Shown one piece after another: positions 1 to 10,388 of a DNA stretch of 64,000 nt. The DNA is from Ascidia mentula (taxonomy: Eukaryota; Chordata; Ascidiacea; Phlebobranchia; Ascidiidae): assembly GCA_947561715.1 (NCBI GenBank), contig OX387198.1, positions 12,400,001 to 12,464,000 on the forward strand. The letters are read 5' to 3'. The position numbers were made by a program, and so were the translations under genes. Positions within the stretch are counted from its first letter, which is position 1. The number at the start of each line of letters is the position of its first letter. The notes below the pieces were generated by a model. It saw nothing but the letters and a program-made list of their open reading frames with translations. It had not been told where the DNA came from and did not search any database.

Positions 1-398
1 TCCTTGTGCTGCTTCCTGTCACTGCAGTTCCGTTTCTTTTGGGTCTTTTTGTCGGTAAGGATAATGATGAACGATTGTTATTTGTTTTTCACAGTTTTAT
101 AAATTTATCTGCTGGTTTATTCTTCTATTTTTTTCATAATTGGCTATAAGGTAATGAGCTTAATTGGCCTGTAGGAATTTGTGAATTGTGATCTCGGTCT
201 GAATCAAGTATTCCAATTACGTATGCTTTTTTTCCAGGATTTGGTTCAACAGAAAGCAACTTCTTCTTCATGTATCTAAACATTTTACTCAACGGTCTTC
301 AGGGATTATTTATCTTTTTACTGTACTGTGTAATATCGAAGGAAATAAGAAAAGCTGCCCGAAACTTCACTGCACAACACTCGTGTTGCAGTAATTAA
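1..398 (+). CDS. Adhesion GPCR copy 1, last two exons (5' part outside window)
   Basis: Only the 3' end is present. The exon 1-54 encodes transmembrane (TM) helix 6 (LVLLPVTAVPFLLGLFV). The exon 238-398 encodes TM7 and a short cytoplasmic tail ending in HSCCSN before TAA at 396-398. The join is phase 1, with donor GTAAGG at 55 and acceptor AG at 236-237. Both exons, the intron and about 150 bp of 3' sequence closely match the downstream gene at 3971-4460; the last exons differ in only about three residues. This makes it the upstream member of a tandem pair of adhesion-type (class B2) receptors. The protein should sit in the plasma membrane; ligand unknown. High confidence that this is a gene end; family assignment is borrowed from the complete copy. 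Confidence 0.85.
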
Positions 399-474
399 AC
401 TTTTAATTTTGTATATATTTGCATTTTTGTACATTGATGTGCTACAACTTGAAGCTCTTTTTCCGATCAAGAGA

Positions 475-502
475 ACAGTTTCGTCACAAGAAACGAAACT
501 GT
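475..502 (+). other. 3' UTR hairpin of adhesion GPCR copy 1
   Basis: A perfect 10-bp inverted repeat (ACAGTTTCGT at 475-484, ACGAAACTGT at 493-502) with an 8-nt loop lies 77 bp after the stop codon. The tandem copy keeps the same structure at about 4415-4444 with a 3-nt bulge in the left arm. Function is unknown; it could be an mRNA element or simply duplicated sequence. Confidence 0.5.
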
Positions 503-594
503 CAGCATTGAACGTTTTCGTGTTCCTACTACGTAATTTTTGCAGAAACTGACGATGCTTGTGGTAACTTACATAAGCGAAATCGATTTTTCAC

Positions 595-600
595 AATAAA
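595..600 (+). terminator. Polyadenylation signal, adhesion GPCR copy 1
   Basis: AATAAA lies about 200 bp after the stop at 398 and before the next gene's start at 869, so it is the natural 3' end signal of copy 1. The 399-868 spacer holds no other gene. Confidence 0.5.
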
Positions 601-868
601 ATCTGCTGACGTAAAACAGAGGCTTGTTGCTTCATTATATACACATGGGTTTTCCGTTTTTATAAGTGGAAAACCAGTACGTTGGTGTGTTTTCAGCTGC
701 AAAAACAATTGTAACCTTAGAATACGATAACAGGATATGACGCAGTAGAAAAAGCATTAAAGGGAAAATTTTCACAGGAGAAAATGCAATCAGTATATTG
801 ACACCAAGCAATATTTTATGTGATAAAATAACAGACCGCGCAGTATTAGTTCAGAAAACGTCAACAGA

Positions 869-3800
869 ATGAAAATGCTGCGTCCTGTGAAGTTATTGGT
901 GGTATGTCTACTTCTTCTGATTCAAGGTTAGTGTGTTTATACCGTATATTAAACCAAACTTTTTGCAAGGATTTTCATTAATTTGTCAAAATTTTGTCAG
1001 AGTTGTTCACTCATCTTTAGCTTTTTGTAGGAATCAGTTCCTCAAGCGATCGCAGAACCGGATGCATTTGCCAACCAGATGGCCAAGTCAATTGCATCAG
1101 TAGGTGCTACATTGAAAAAAAACAATTTATATGGTTTTTGTTTTTACGTCGGACGAGTGCCAACAAATTTAAATGTTGCAAAAACGAATATACTGACAAA
1201 TATTGGTTGTAAAACTAAATACCACTGCATTACATCGTTTTTTTGCGCTGACATTCGAAACCGAAATGTGTTTTTTCAAGTATGTGAGAGTGAAAATTTG
1301 GCGATACGCTGTTGGGAAGGGAAAATTAATGTCACTGCTGGATTTTACGGAAGAATGACATCTGGTGACAAGTAAGTTAAGCTTTTTCCTAGATATTCTA
1401 TCACTTATATCGAAGTAGCCACGAAGTGTGATCAGTGTATGTGCTGTAACGAGTTGGGGCAAACAATTATCTTTACAGAAATCTTTCGTTTTAAGCGTTT
1501 GTAATCATGGAAAGATAGAAACGACGAAATGCAAGCAAAAATTATCTCAAGAGAAAATCGTCGCCCTTTGCAACAGGAAAACTTCATGTCAAATTCCTGC
1601 CAACAAAGACGTGTTTAATGGGGACCCATGCGAAAACACTTACAAATACGTCGAGCTTAATTATACTTGCAACAGACACGGTACACGTGCAAAATGTTAT
1701 ATTTTATGCCAAAACGATAACGCAATACAATGGAATAAGTAAGTATGTTGAGCAAATGTCAAACGAGTGAAGAACAAACGCTATTGCACTGTGAAGGAAA
1801 AATGGAAAAATGTTACGCTAAACTTTGGTATTACAACATTCATTCGAAGCACGTAAAATTTGTACACCTATCCATTTAGTATGTTGTGTGCACGTGTAAA
1901 AAAACTTCAACTAGTTTGTTACTGTTTTGTGCGACAAAAAATCCAACTAACTCTGTCCAATGCACTCTACAGAAATCTATTCTACTCTCAAAGAAGAAAA
2001 TCTGCGAAAGATTTTTGCGGAGGAATGTCAAAGCACAATGGATGCACGTCGACTAATTAAAACTCAAGGTCAAATGATATCGACAGCCAGATCCAAAATC
2101 ATCGCACTTTCGTCTCAAACAGAGCTAAATAATCCCACACATGCCTTGTTACAACGGGATGGCGTCATCGTTGAAAATATTACCAGAGAAAAATCCATAA
2201 TTGCTGCACTTTCAATTATTCACCTACCAGCTACCGACACAGAAAAACTAATTGGGCGGGAGGACCTTATAGAATCCGATCCCCGATATTCACATTTTGT
2301 GCCATTGGAAGGAATACCGCTTGTTTCCGTGATCGTGTTGGACTTTGAAGACAAAACTGAGCTTCGATCACCAATCCGTTTCTCCTCTCCTGTTCCCCAA
2401 AATCATAACAACGGAAGCAACTTGATGTTAAGATTTGGAACTGACCCAAACAACATGGTCCGCTATCGCCGAGCGAAGTGGGTTTGTGCATTCATAGACC
2501 CCGCTGTCGGAATGTTCGACCAAACTGGTTGTCGTCACTTGGAAACCAGCAATCGCACTCGTGTTACCTGTGACTGCAACCACACGACCGTCTTCGCTGT
2601 ACTTCTGGCCTTGGACGCTGTCGTGTTGCCGCCTTATATTAAGGTATGTGGAAATCATTAGATAACTGCAGACTTTTAAGTTTGGGCAACAAATGGATGA
2701 GAACAAAGCACAAAACAAAATACAATTTCAGTGAAAAACGTTTTGGGTTACTTTTCTGATATTACGGGGTTTCCTTAACAACTTAAATAACCTTCAAAGG
2801 TTCAACGGCACAGACAACTATGAGCATTGGCCAAACGGGTACTGTGCGTCTACATTGAATAATTGAAATTTATGGACGACCTACAGTGCTTTGCTTACGT
2901 AAATGTGTTTCAGGTTCTGTCATATGTTGCTGGTGGAACATCGGCATTGTTTCTGACTCTAACTGTAATTGTTCTTCTCTGCGTGCGCAGGAAGATTTCC
3001 AATGATCGTATGTTTGTACAAATAAATCTGTGCATGGCGCTTTTGTTTTTCCACCTCCTCAATTTGGTTCATGACGCCGTCGTGACGAACTCGTCGCTCT
3101 GCCACGCGTTAAGTGTTGGCATTCATCACTTCCTGCTCGCCTCAGGTAATTTGCAAACCTCTCAATATACAGACGTTCTTTATACAGAAAAACCGTCAGA
3201 TTTTACAAATAAAATCGGCATTTATATAACATCTAACAAGTGTATATAACTAAGCGAAATGTGTATTATCCCAATAATGTACTGCGAATGTTTCAGTGTA
3301 GACCTTATACTCGTACAGTTGTTGAGATTCAACGTTTTTTCAAGAATGTTTTCTGCGATGCTACTGCAATTTTTGGTTTTAGTTAAGGGCTGGGTCTGTT
3401 TTCAAATGCATTTATCGGAGATGCGATCATCACAATTTGGCATAGCGCTTCCAAAAGCGTTATTAAACTTATATTTGTCCTTTCTACAGGCCCACATGCG
3501 TGATGTATAAATACGTATATGTTGCAGTGTTTTGGATGCTTGTTGAAGGTGTGACTCTTGCCATAAAAACTTCGGACAGGTCGCTGGAGTTTTTTGCAGT
3601 CAACCCTGTAAAACTCAACGCGGGAAGATGCCTTGTCGGTTGGGGAATACCCGCTTTCATAGTGCTTGCCACAAGTCTTTACGGATTGATCGGATCCCAA
3701 TCCTTACTCAAAACCGACGCTCTTTATAGTCTCGGTCAAAGTTCGCAGCAATTCGACAAGTGTTTTCTCGACTACCGGTCGCACGTCTTTTACTGGGCGG

Positions 3801-4345
3801 TGATCGCACCTATGTGCATTTGCATTGCAATCAATGTTGGAATATTGGTCCACGTGGTGGCCTTCACTTACCGCTTGAACGCGAACCAACCACGTCCAGC
3901 CCGGCAGCAAGGCAACGAGGATGCTGATTGGAAGCGGAAAATCTTTGAATTGCTTAGAATTGCGAGAGTTGTCCTTGTGCTGCTTCCTGTCACTGCAGTT
4001 CCGTTTCTTTTGGGTCTTTTTGTCGGTAAGAAGAATGATTATTAATTTTTTTCACAGTTTTATAAATTTATCTGCTGGTTTAATTTTTTTGCAAAATTGG
4101 CTCCTGGCTTAATTGGCCTGGGGGATTTGTGAATTGAGATGTCGGTCTAAACCAAATATTCCAATTACGTATGTTTTTTTCCAGGATTTGGTTCAACAGA
4201 AAGCAACTTCTTCTTCATGTATCTAAACATTTTACTCAACGGTCTTCAGGGATTATTTATCTTTTTACTGTACTGTGTACTATCGAAGGAGATAAGAAAA
4301 GCTGCCCGAAACTTCACTGCACAACACTCGTGTTGCAATAAATAA
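869..4345 (+). CDS. Adhesion GPCR copy 2 with RBL-type lectin domain (latrophilin-like layout)
   Basis: Multi-exon class B2 receptor. ATG 869 opens a signal peptide (MKMLRPVKLLVVCLLLLIQ). The lectin (SUEL/RBL) domain is read from about 1281-1371 (CESENLAIRCWEGK, GFYGR) joined at phase 2 to 1496-1738 (CNRKTSCQIPANKD, DPCENTYKYVELNYTC). A GAIN/GPS exon runs from about 1973 to 2643, with the GPS at CDCNHTTVF. 7TM exons are 2914-3145 (TM1-TM3 start), 3528-4025 (FWMLVEGVTL, TM3-TM6) and 4185-4345 (TM7, tail HSCCNK). Joins within the 7TM part are phase-consistent. Two upstream joins are unsettled: signal exon to lectin exon, and lectin to GAIN exon, where the strong donor at 1739 does not match the phase of the acceptor at 1972. 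An exon may be missing there. No EGF, HRM or olfactomedin domain is evident. Gene class is confident; subfamily (ADGRL-like by the lectin domain) is inference. Confidence 0.85.
4337..4342 (+). terminator. Candidate polyadenylation signal overlapping the stop of adhesion GPCR copy 2
   Basis: AATAAA occupies the last two sense codons (Asn-Lys) before TAA 4343-4345. If used, the 3' UTR would be only a few tens of bases. The homologous copy 1 has a substitution here and uses a distal signal. The spacer to TUFM (4346-4692) shows no gene. Confidence 0.35.
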
Positions 4346-4692
4346 ACTTGTTTATATTTGCACCTTTTCATATTGATATGCTACAATTTGAAGCTCTTTT
4401 TATGAACACGAGAGCAGTTTAATCGTCACGGGAGACGAAACTGTCAGTGTTGAACGTTTCCATATCTACCAAATTGCACGTATTATTTTTGCTTTGTATA
4501 ATATGAAATTGATTCTTTGTTTTGCAATAACTTTTTCTTACGTGTTTTCCTGTTTGAACTTCGTGACGTCGCTTTATTTTATTTAAGATTTTTCAATTTT
4601 GAATCCCACTGGTTCGGATTAAAATTTACTGAGGCACGCGTGTTGTTCGGTTGAAATTTTGTCAAAACAGAAAGTTTTGTTTTTTCTGAAGG

Positions 4693-7600
4693 ATGGCTGC
4701 TTTGGTTGGAAGACTAATTAGTTTTTCAGGTAAGGCCACCAGTAAAACACGAATCACCCCTGCTGACCGTAAATAAATAAAGATGAATGACAATAATGGG
4801 TCTGTCTGAACTCACCAATGTATTTGCAATTCTGCTCCGATTAAGTCAACGGATACAATTTCACTAAATACGATTTGTATTGTATTTATTTTCGAAATGT
4901 CTGTTGCTTTATAAACAAGAATGTCCTAGTGAAACCTTCTAGGTCGAAACAGTGATCATCTTTCGGCAGACAGCTAGTAAAATTAACATTAGGCATATTT
5001 TTCTTCATTTTATGCAGATTGGAAAGTTTGTTATTTGCAAAAACGTTTTTTTCGGTGAATGTTAATTGCATGGATGATTGCAACACCTTTCATGCAGTAA
5101 TGCATTAACCAATTTTTCTTGTGCAAATAGTATATTTTCGCAAAACTGCTCTACACAGGACATTGTTTTCAATCTTGACTAGCCTATATTGATGTTAAAT
5201 TTTGTGTTTTTGGTTTTCAGCGCCTTCAATAAGGCATTTCAAGGCAGCACCATTGGTTCATCACCAGGTATCATAGCTGTAATTAAGGGGCCCAATGTTT
5301 AGGCTATATACAGTTTTAACAGCCATCTGCCAGTCTGCGGAATATGGCAGTTCCCAACGAGATCTTGGTCGTGCAAGACTATTTTTTTTGTTTGCACGCC
5401 CAATTTTCGTGTGCAGTCACAAAAATTGGGCGTGCAAACAAAAAAAGTTGAAGAGTTGGAGCTGCCATACTCTGCAGACTGGGCAATCTGCATGTTTTTT
5501 TTTCTGCCTACAGACATGATTTTGAAGTTAATATTTTTTATTGTTATATATAAAATGAGTAAGTGGCTGTGTTTATAAGGTAATTATCAAATATATTTTC
5601 ATTTGCAGAGGTGTTTACTGACTTCAGTGAGTATTGTTAGCAAAAGGAGTTATGCCAAAGAAGTTCACAGTCGTGACAAACTTCATATGAATATTGGGAC
5701 GATCGGTCATGTTGATCACGGGAAAACAACTTTGACTGCTGCTATCACCAAATGTAAGACATGCCAAGATTATTATGTGACATATGTATTGTGTTGATTT
5801 TTAAAACCTTTTGACATTCGTAAGGAAGCATATAAAAAAAACAAATAAAATCCATGAAAAACATATCTTTAAAAATAATAATGAATATATGCAGATAGAT
5901 CCAGGCAATAGCATATGCAATATGCAAAGCTTGTGATCATCTGGAAACTGGAATCAGTATAAACCTGCCACATTGTCAAAACGCTTTAGGATAAAATATT
6001 AACATTATTTGATACTTATCTAAAGCAAAGATCTGGATACTTTTTCCTGTTTGAGGTTGGTGTTTGCCCCAAATGTTGTATATATATATTAGTCACACTT
6101 TGTGCATGTTTGAGGCAAGTTTTTGAGAATTCGATAGCTTGGTCAAACAGACATTTTAATGTTCTACAATATTATCACTCAATCATTTATTTATTTACAA
6201 AATGATAGACTATCGTTTGGGGTCTCGTACCTTAAGTCTATTATTCTAGTACTGGGTTTTGTGATTAACTTTTATCTGTATTCTAAAACATTGTGTTGGA
6301 ATTCTACTGAAATTATATTTGTTTTATTTTTCCAAATCTAACTTAAATTACTGTTTAGATCTTCATGAAAAGGCTGGTTCCAAGTTATATGCCTATGATC
6401 AAATTGACAATGCCCCTGAAGAAATAGCTCGAGGAATTACCATCAATGCGTCGGTTGTGTCGTACGAAACTGCTAAGAGACATTATGCTCATACAGACTG
6501 CCCAGGACATGCTGATTATATAAAGGTGATTAGAAACCAACCCCATTTTTTACCCAAAATTGGAATGTATGTAAATTCTATTATTTGGCTGTTTTTCATA
6601 TCAGGCTAGACTTGTGCATACACACTTAATTTAAGTATCAAGGGGTATTTGTGAACAAGAAAAATATTTGTGTCATAAGCAAGGTTTTGAAGTTTTGCCA
6701 GACACAGTTTGACTTCTAGCATAAAAAGAACTTACACAAGCACCTGCTTTTACCAGAACATGATAACTGGAACATCAAAAATGGATGCTGGCATACTTGT
6801 TCTTGCTGCCACTGATGGAACAATGCGACAGACTAGAGAACACTTACTACTTGCGAAGCAAATTGGAATTCAAAACCTTATCGTTTATATGAACAAGGCA
6901 GATATGGCAGACGAGGAAATGATTGAGTTGGTAAAATCACTGCTTGCCAGAAAATAGTTTTGGGTTGAACAAGGACAGTTGTAATGTGTTTCTTTTGTAT
7001 TTGAAGGTTGAAATGGAAATTAGAGAGGTTTTAACCTCATACGGATTCAATGGAGATGAGACTCCAGTTGTAATTGGTTCCGCCCTTTGTGCATTGGAGG
7101 TAAACAGAATTCTGGAAAAGAATTCATAAATTCAGATGGTGTTTAAGCATCACTATGCATTTTTAGGAAAAAAATCCTGAAATTGGAGTGGAGTCCATAG
7201 AAAAACTTGTTGAAGAAATTGATAAACTACCTGAACCCAAGCGAGATCTGGACAGCCCAGCAGTCTTACCTATTGAAACAATTCACAAAATACCTGGAAA
7301 GGGTGAGTTACTAATTATTAGGGATGCACCGAAAGTTCGGTTTGCCGAATTTATCATCGTTGCATGCAGAAAAAAAAAATAATGATTCGGCCGAAACCGA
7401 ATGATTATAAATTCCATAGTTTCGGCCAAATTATTTTTTTTTTCTGCATGCAACGATGATACGCAAAGTTTAGTATAGGTTGGAATCATTGTTCAAACTG
7501 TATGATTGTGTTCGTTTTATTTGTTTATGTCACCGAAATAATGAAAATAAACTTTAAGCAGTTTGTACAGCAGTAGAGGTTATTCTTTAAGTGCAAATAA

Positions 7601-9358
7601 AAGGATGTATGATGGGATGAGATGCAATCCAGCACATGTTTTGTTTAATTTTTTTGCGATTAAAAGAGATGGATACCAAAATTAGTTTCGGTTTATTCGG
7701 CCGAATTTATATTCGGTTTCAGCCAAATAAAAAAATTGCTGTTTCAGTGCATCACTACTAATTATGCGATTGCAGTGAAAATACAAATTTTTTTTCCATG
7801 CAACTTTACCTTTTGAGGGGGGTTGTAGAATCTATGGATGTGCAAACACAGAAAAGGCATCTGTAAATTATGTAGTGACATTAATAATTCTAATTACGGT
7901 ATTTAAAATATGCACAGTTGGAATTTTTGCAGTAGCGGCATCATTATGTTTTAATGTTTTGTGCAGGAACTGTTGTGACAGGATGCATGAGTCAAGGTGT
8001 TTTTAAGAAAGGCGACCCCATGGAAGTAATCGGTTATGGCAAAACATACAAAGGATCTGTTGCAGGTTGGTTTCTTCAAACCATGAAATGTCCAGTGTTG
8101 TGGTTGTGTTGCATCCTTAAAGTGCCGTTACCACATATTTCAAACTATGCTTTAACTAGGAACAACCTTGTGAAATGGGATTTCAAAAAAATTGCTTTGT
8201 GCAGGACATGTTGATACTAGTTGTATGGGACTGTGTTTTAAGTTTTTTCATTTGTTTTTCAGGCATGGAGATGTTCCATAAAACGCTGGATCGCTGCGAA
8301 GCTGGTGACTCAGCTGGAGTTCTTGTGAAAGGTGTGAAGAGGGAAGATTTAAGACGAGGCATGGTGGCTGTAGCTGCTGGAAAACTAAAAGCTGCAAGAA
8401 GCATTGTTTCACAAGTACAAGTTTAATTTGTTTTTCTCGAAAATCATGAGGTAACAATACAGTATTCAAAATACTGCAGAAAAAAATCCCACTAAAAATC
8501 CATCTGTTAATGTGTTTTTTATGATTTGTGTAATTAATAAAAAAAAACTTTCTGTCTTCTAGTTTTACCTGCTTGGGCCAAAGGAAGGTGGACGCGTCAG
8601 ACCTCTTCCCAATGAACATTCAACAATGTTGTTTTTCAAGACATGGAGCTGCGTGTGTCGTGTCATTATTGAGGAGGGAGATGTGAGTGGAATATATCAG
8701 TTTTCTGTGCATAAAATAGGTTTTGGGTTCACACAACTGTACTGACAGAAAAAAATACCAGTTTATTGCGTTTATAAATGTGTTTGCCAAGTGCACTTGT
8801 AAGATGGTAGCTGGGATATGAAACGTAAAACCATCCATTTCCTTTTTCGCCTGTATGTGTTCTGAAAGCTGGTTACTTCAGTACTTTGTTTTGTATTCTT
8901 AACACTAAATTAGTTGTTAGAAGCCAAATCAATTATAAAAATGTAGAAACAAACACAATGTTATTATACCTATTATTAATTGTCCTTTTTTGTACTTCAA
9001 TCGCCGAGAATCTGGATTATAAATAAGGAATTTAGTTGATACTTACCTAACAGCACAGCTCGCACATCCACAACTACCTATACCGAATGCAGAAAATAAG
9101 TAACTCCTATTGATTTTTTGCTTTGATCAGGATCTGGTGATGCCAGGAGAACAAGGAAAAATTAAATTTATGATTCGTGTTCCCATGGTGATGATAGTGG
9201 GCGACCGATTTACGTTACGAGAAGGGACCAAAACATTGGGCACCGGCATTGTCACCGAAGTCAAGGAGGCAGACAAGAAAGACACCGTTGACATTTTCCA
9301 AGTCATGTTCGACGAAAAGAAGCGATTAAAACGTCTCGAGAGGGAAAAGAAGAAGTGA
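4693..9358 (+). CDS. TUFM: Mitochondrial elongation factor Tu
   Basis: GTPase that delivers aminoacyl-tRNA to the mitochondrial ribosome. Eleven exons: 4693-4729, 5221-5267, 5609-5753, 6359-6525, 6757-6930, 7007-7099, 7167-7302, 7967-8065, 8263-8414, 8563-8682 and 9131-9358. All phases agree and the sum is 465 codons plus stop, close to the vertebrate length of about 452. G motifs are visible in order: GHVDHGKT (P-loop), RGITI (G2), DCPGHAD (G3), NKAD (G4) and SALCALE (G5). Domain II ([22 protein letters not shown]) and domain III ([24 protein letters not shown]) follow. The N-terminus before HMNIGTIG is short, basic and hydroxylated, as expected for a mitochondrial import presequence. The Lys/Arg-rich extreme C-terminus ([13 protein letters not shown]) is longer than I recall for vertebrates. 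Introns 2 and 7 carry repeats listed separately. Confidence 0.96.
5321..5494. repeat. Foldback (hairpin) repeat in TUFM intron 2
   Basis: Long imperfect palindrome. The outer arms (about 5331-5358 and 5454-5480) share CAGTCTGC and TATGGCAG. The inner arms are nearly perfect (about 5382-5411 and 5418-5447, containing GTTTGCACGCCCAATTTT and its complement) around a loop of about 6 nt. This is the form of a foldback MITE. A clean target-site duplication was not found, so the superfamily is open. Confidence 0.7.
7319..7757. mobile_element. hAT-type MITE (439 bp) in TUFM intron 7
   Basis: The element begins TAGGGATGCACCGAAA and ends TTTCAGTGCATCACTA; the end is the reverse complement of the start with two mismatches in 16. 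It is flanked on both sides by the identical 8-bp CTAATTAT (7311-7318 and 7758-7765), the target duplication length typical of hAT transposons. Inside is a nearly perfect inverted repeat of about 31 bp (7352-7382 and 7430-7461) plus CGGCCGAA-rich subrepeats. No transposase reading frame is present, so it is non-autonomous. Confidence 0.9.
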
Positions 9359-9418
9359 GAGTTGGCGAACCCTCGATTTTAAAACTTTTGACTTGTTCCG
9401 TTGAGAGTCGTGTGACGA

Positions 9419-9424
9419 AATAAA
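9419..9424 (+). terminator. Polyadenylation signal of TUFM
   Basis: AATAAA lies about 60 bp after the TUFM stop (9356-9358), an ordinary distance. Confidence 0.7.
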
Positions 9425-10388
9425 ACAAAATTCTCATTTAACAATAGTTTTATGTTCCAATACCTGATTCATAAGATATCTGTACTGTACTTATGTTGGA
9501 GTGTTCCGACTTTCTTGCGAATACAAAATCTGGCGCCAGGTCTCCATTTTGCTTGTTACATACGTTCGTGTATATTCGATTACTACGCGTTTTGAAATAA
9601 ACAAATTCGTGTCATTTGTGACCAGGCTTTACGAGAAGCAGGTTCGGTGCTCCAGTGCCCATGTGACGAATCCACGGGACCGTGAACAAAATTGATTGCT
9701 TAGAAACTGAGGAATTTATATAGCGATGGGTGTAAGGCCCATACAATTTCATGTGATTTTAGGTCCTTAAACCGGCACGTCGTATTCTCTCGAAGGCCCT
9801 GTTTTTTTGCAAAGCGGCTATTATTCCCATACCATTTGAAATCATTGCCGGCGTTTGCTGTTGCAAAATGTTGTGGAGAAAATTTAGATAATCGCAGATC
9901 GATAATGGATGTAAAACAAAAATTTACAACATATAATAACGCTGAAAAAACGTTTGTTCAATTTGCTTTCATTTGAGACATCTGCTTCAATCCAAACTTC
10001 TGACTGGACATTACGTACCTACCTGTTGCAGTTTGGGATTATTTCAGGTTGCTGGCGATAAACAGCATTTTTTGTGCTTTACCTGCGATGATGATATTAT
10101 CCGAGACTGTTATGCAAATGTTAAAGACCGTTTACAATTGTAACGCACTGAAACACAACGAAAAGCACCAGAGGAGAGTTAATTATTTCTTATTATTACG
10201 TTTCGGTGATTGGATGTTTGCAAAATAAAGAGAAATTCCCTCTGGAACTACTAGAAGAGAAAAAGAACTATTCGTCGTTTTTGTGGTTTGTTGCTTGATT
10301 GTGGCCGTTGTTAGCAGGTTACTGTAGTAATTTGGTGTGGTATCGTCGCCGGGTTGTTCAAACTTTGTCGTCAGAGCCATCAGACTGA
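9425..10388. other. TUFM-PPP4C spacer
   Basis: No coding exon, RNA gene or repeat recognised. It should contain the PPP4C promoter and 5' UTR. The 950-bp gap is too long for a typical tunicate operon, where cistrons nearly abut. Confidence 0.5.
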
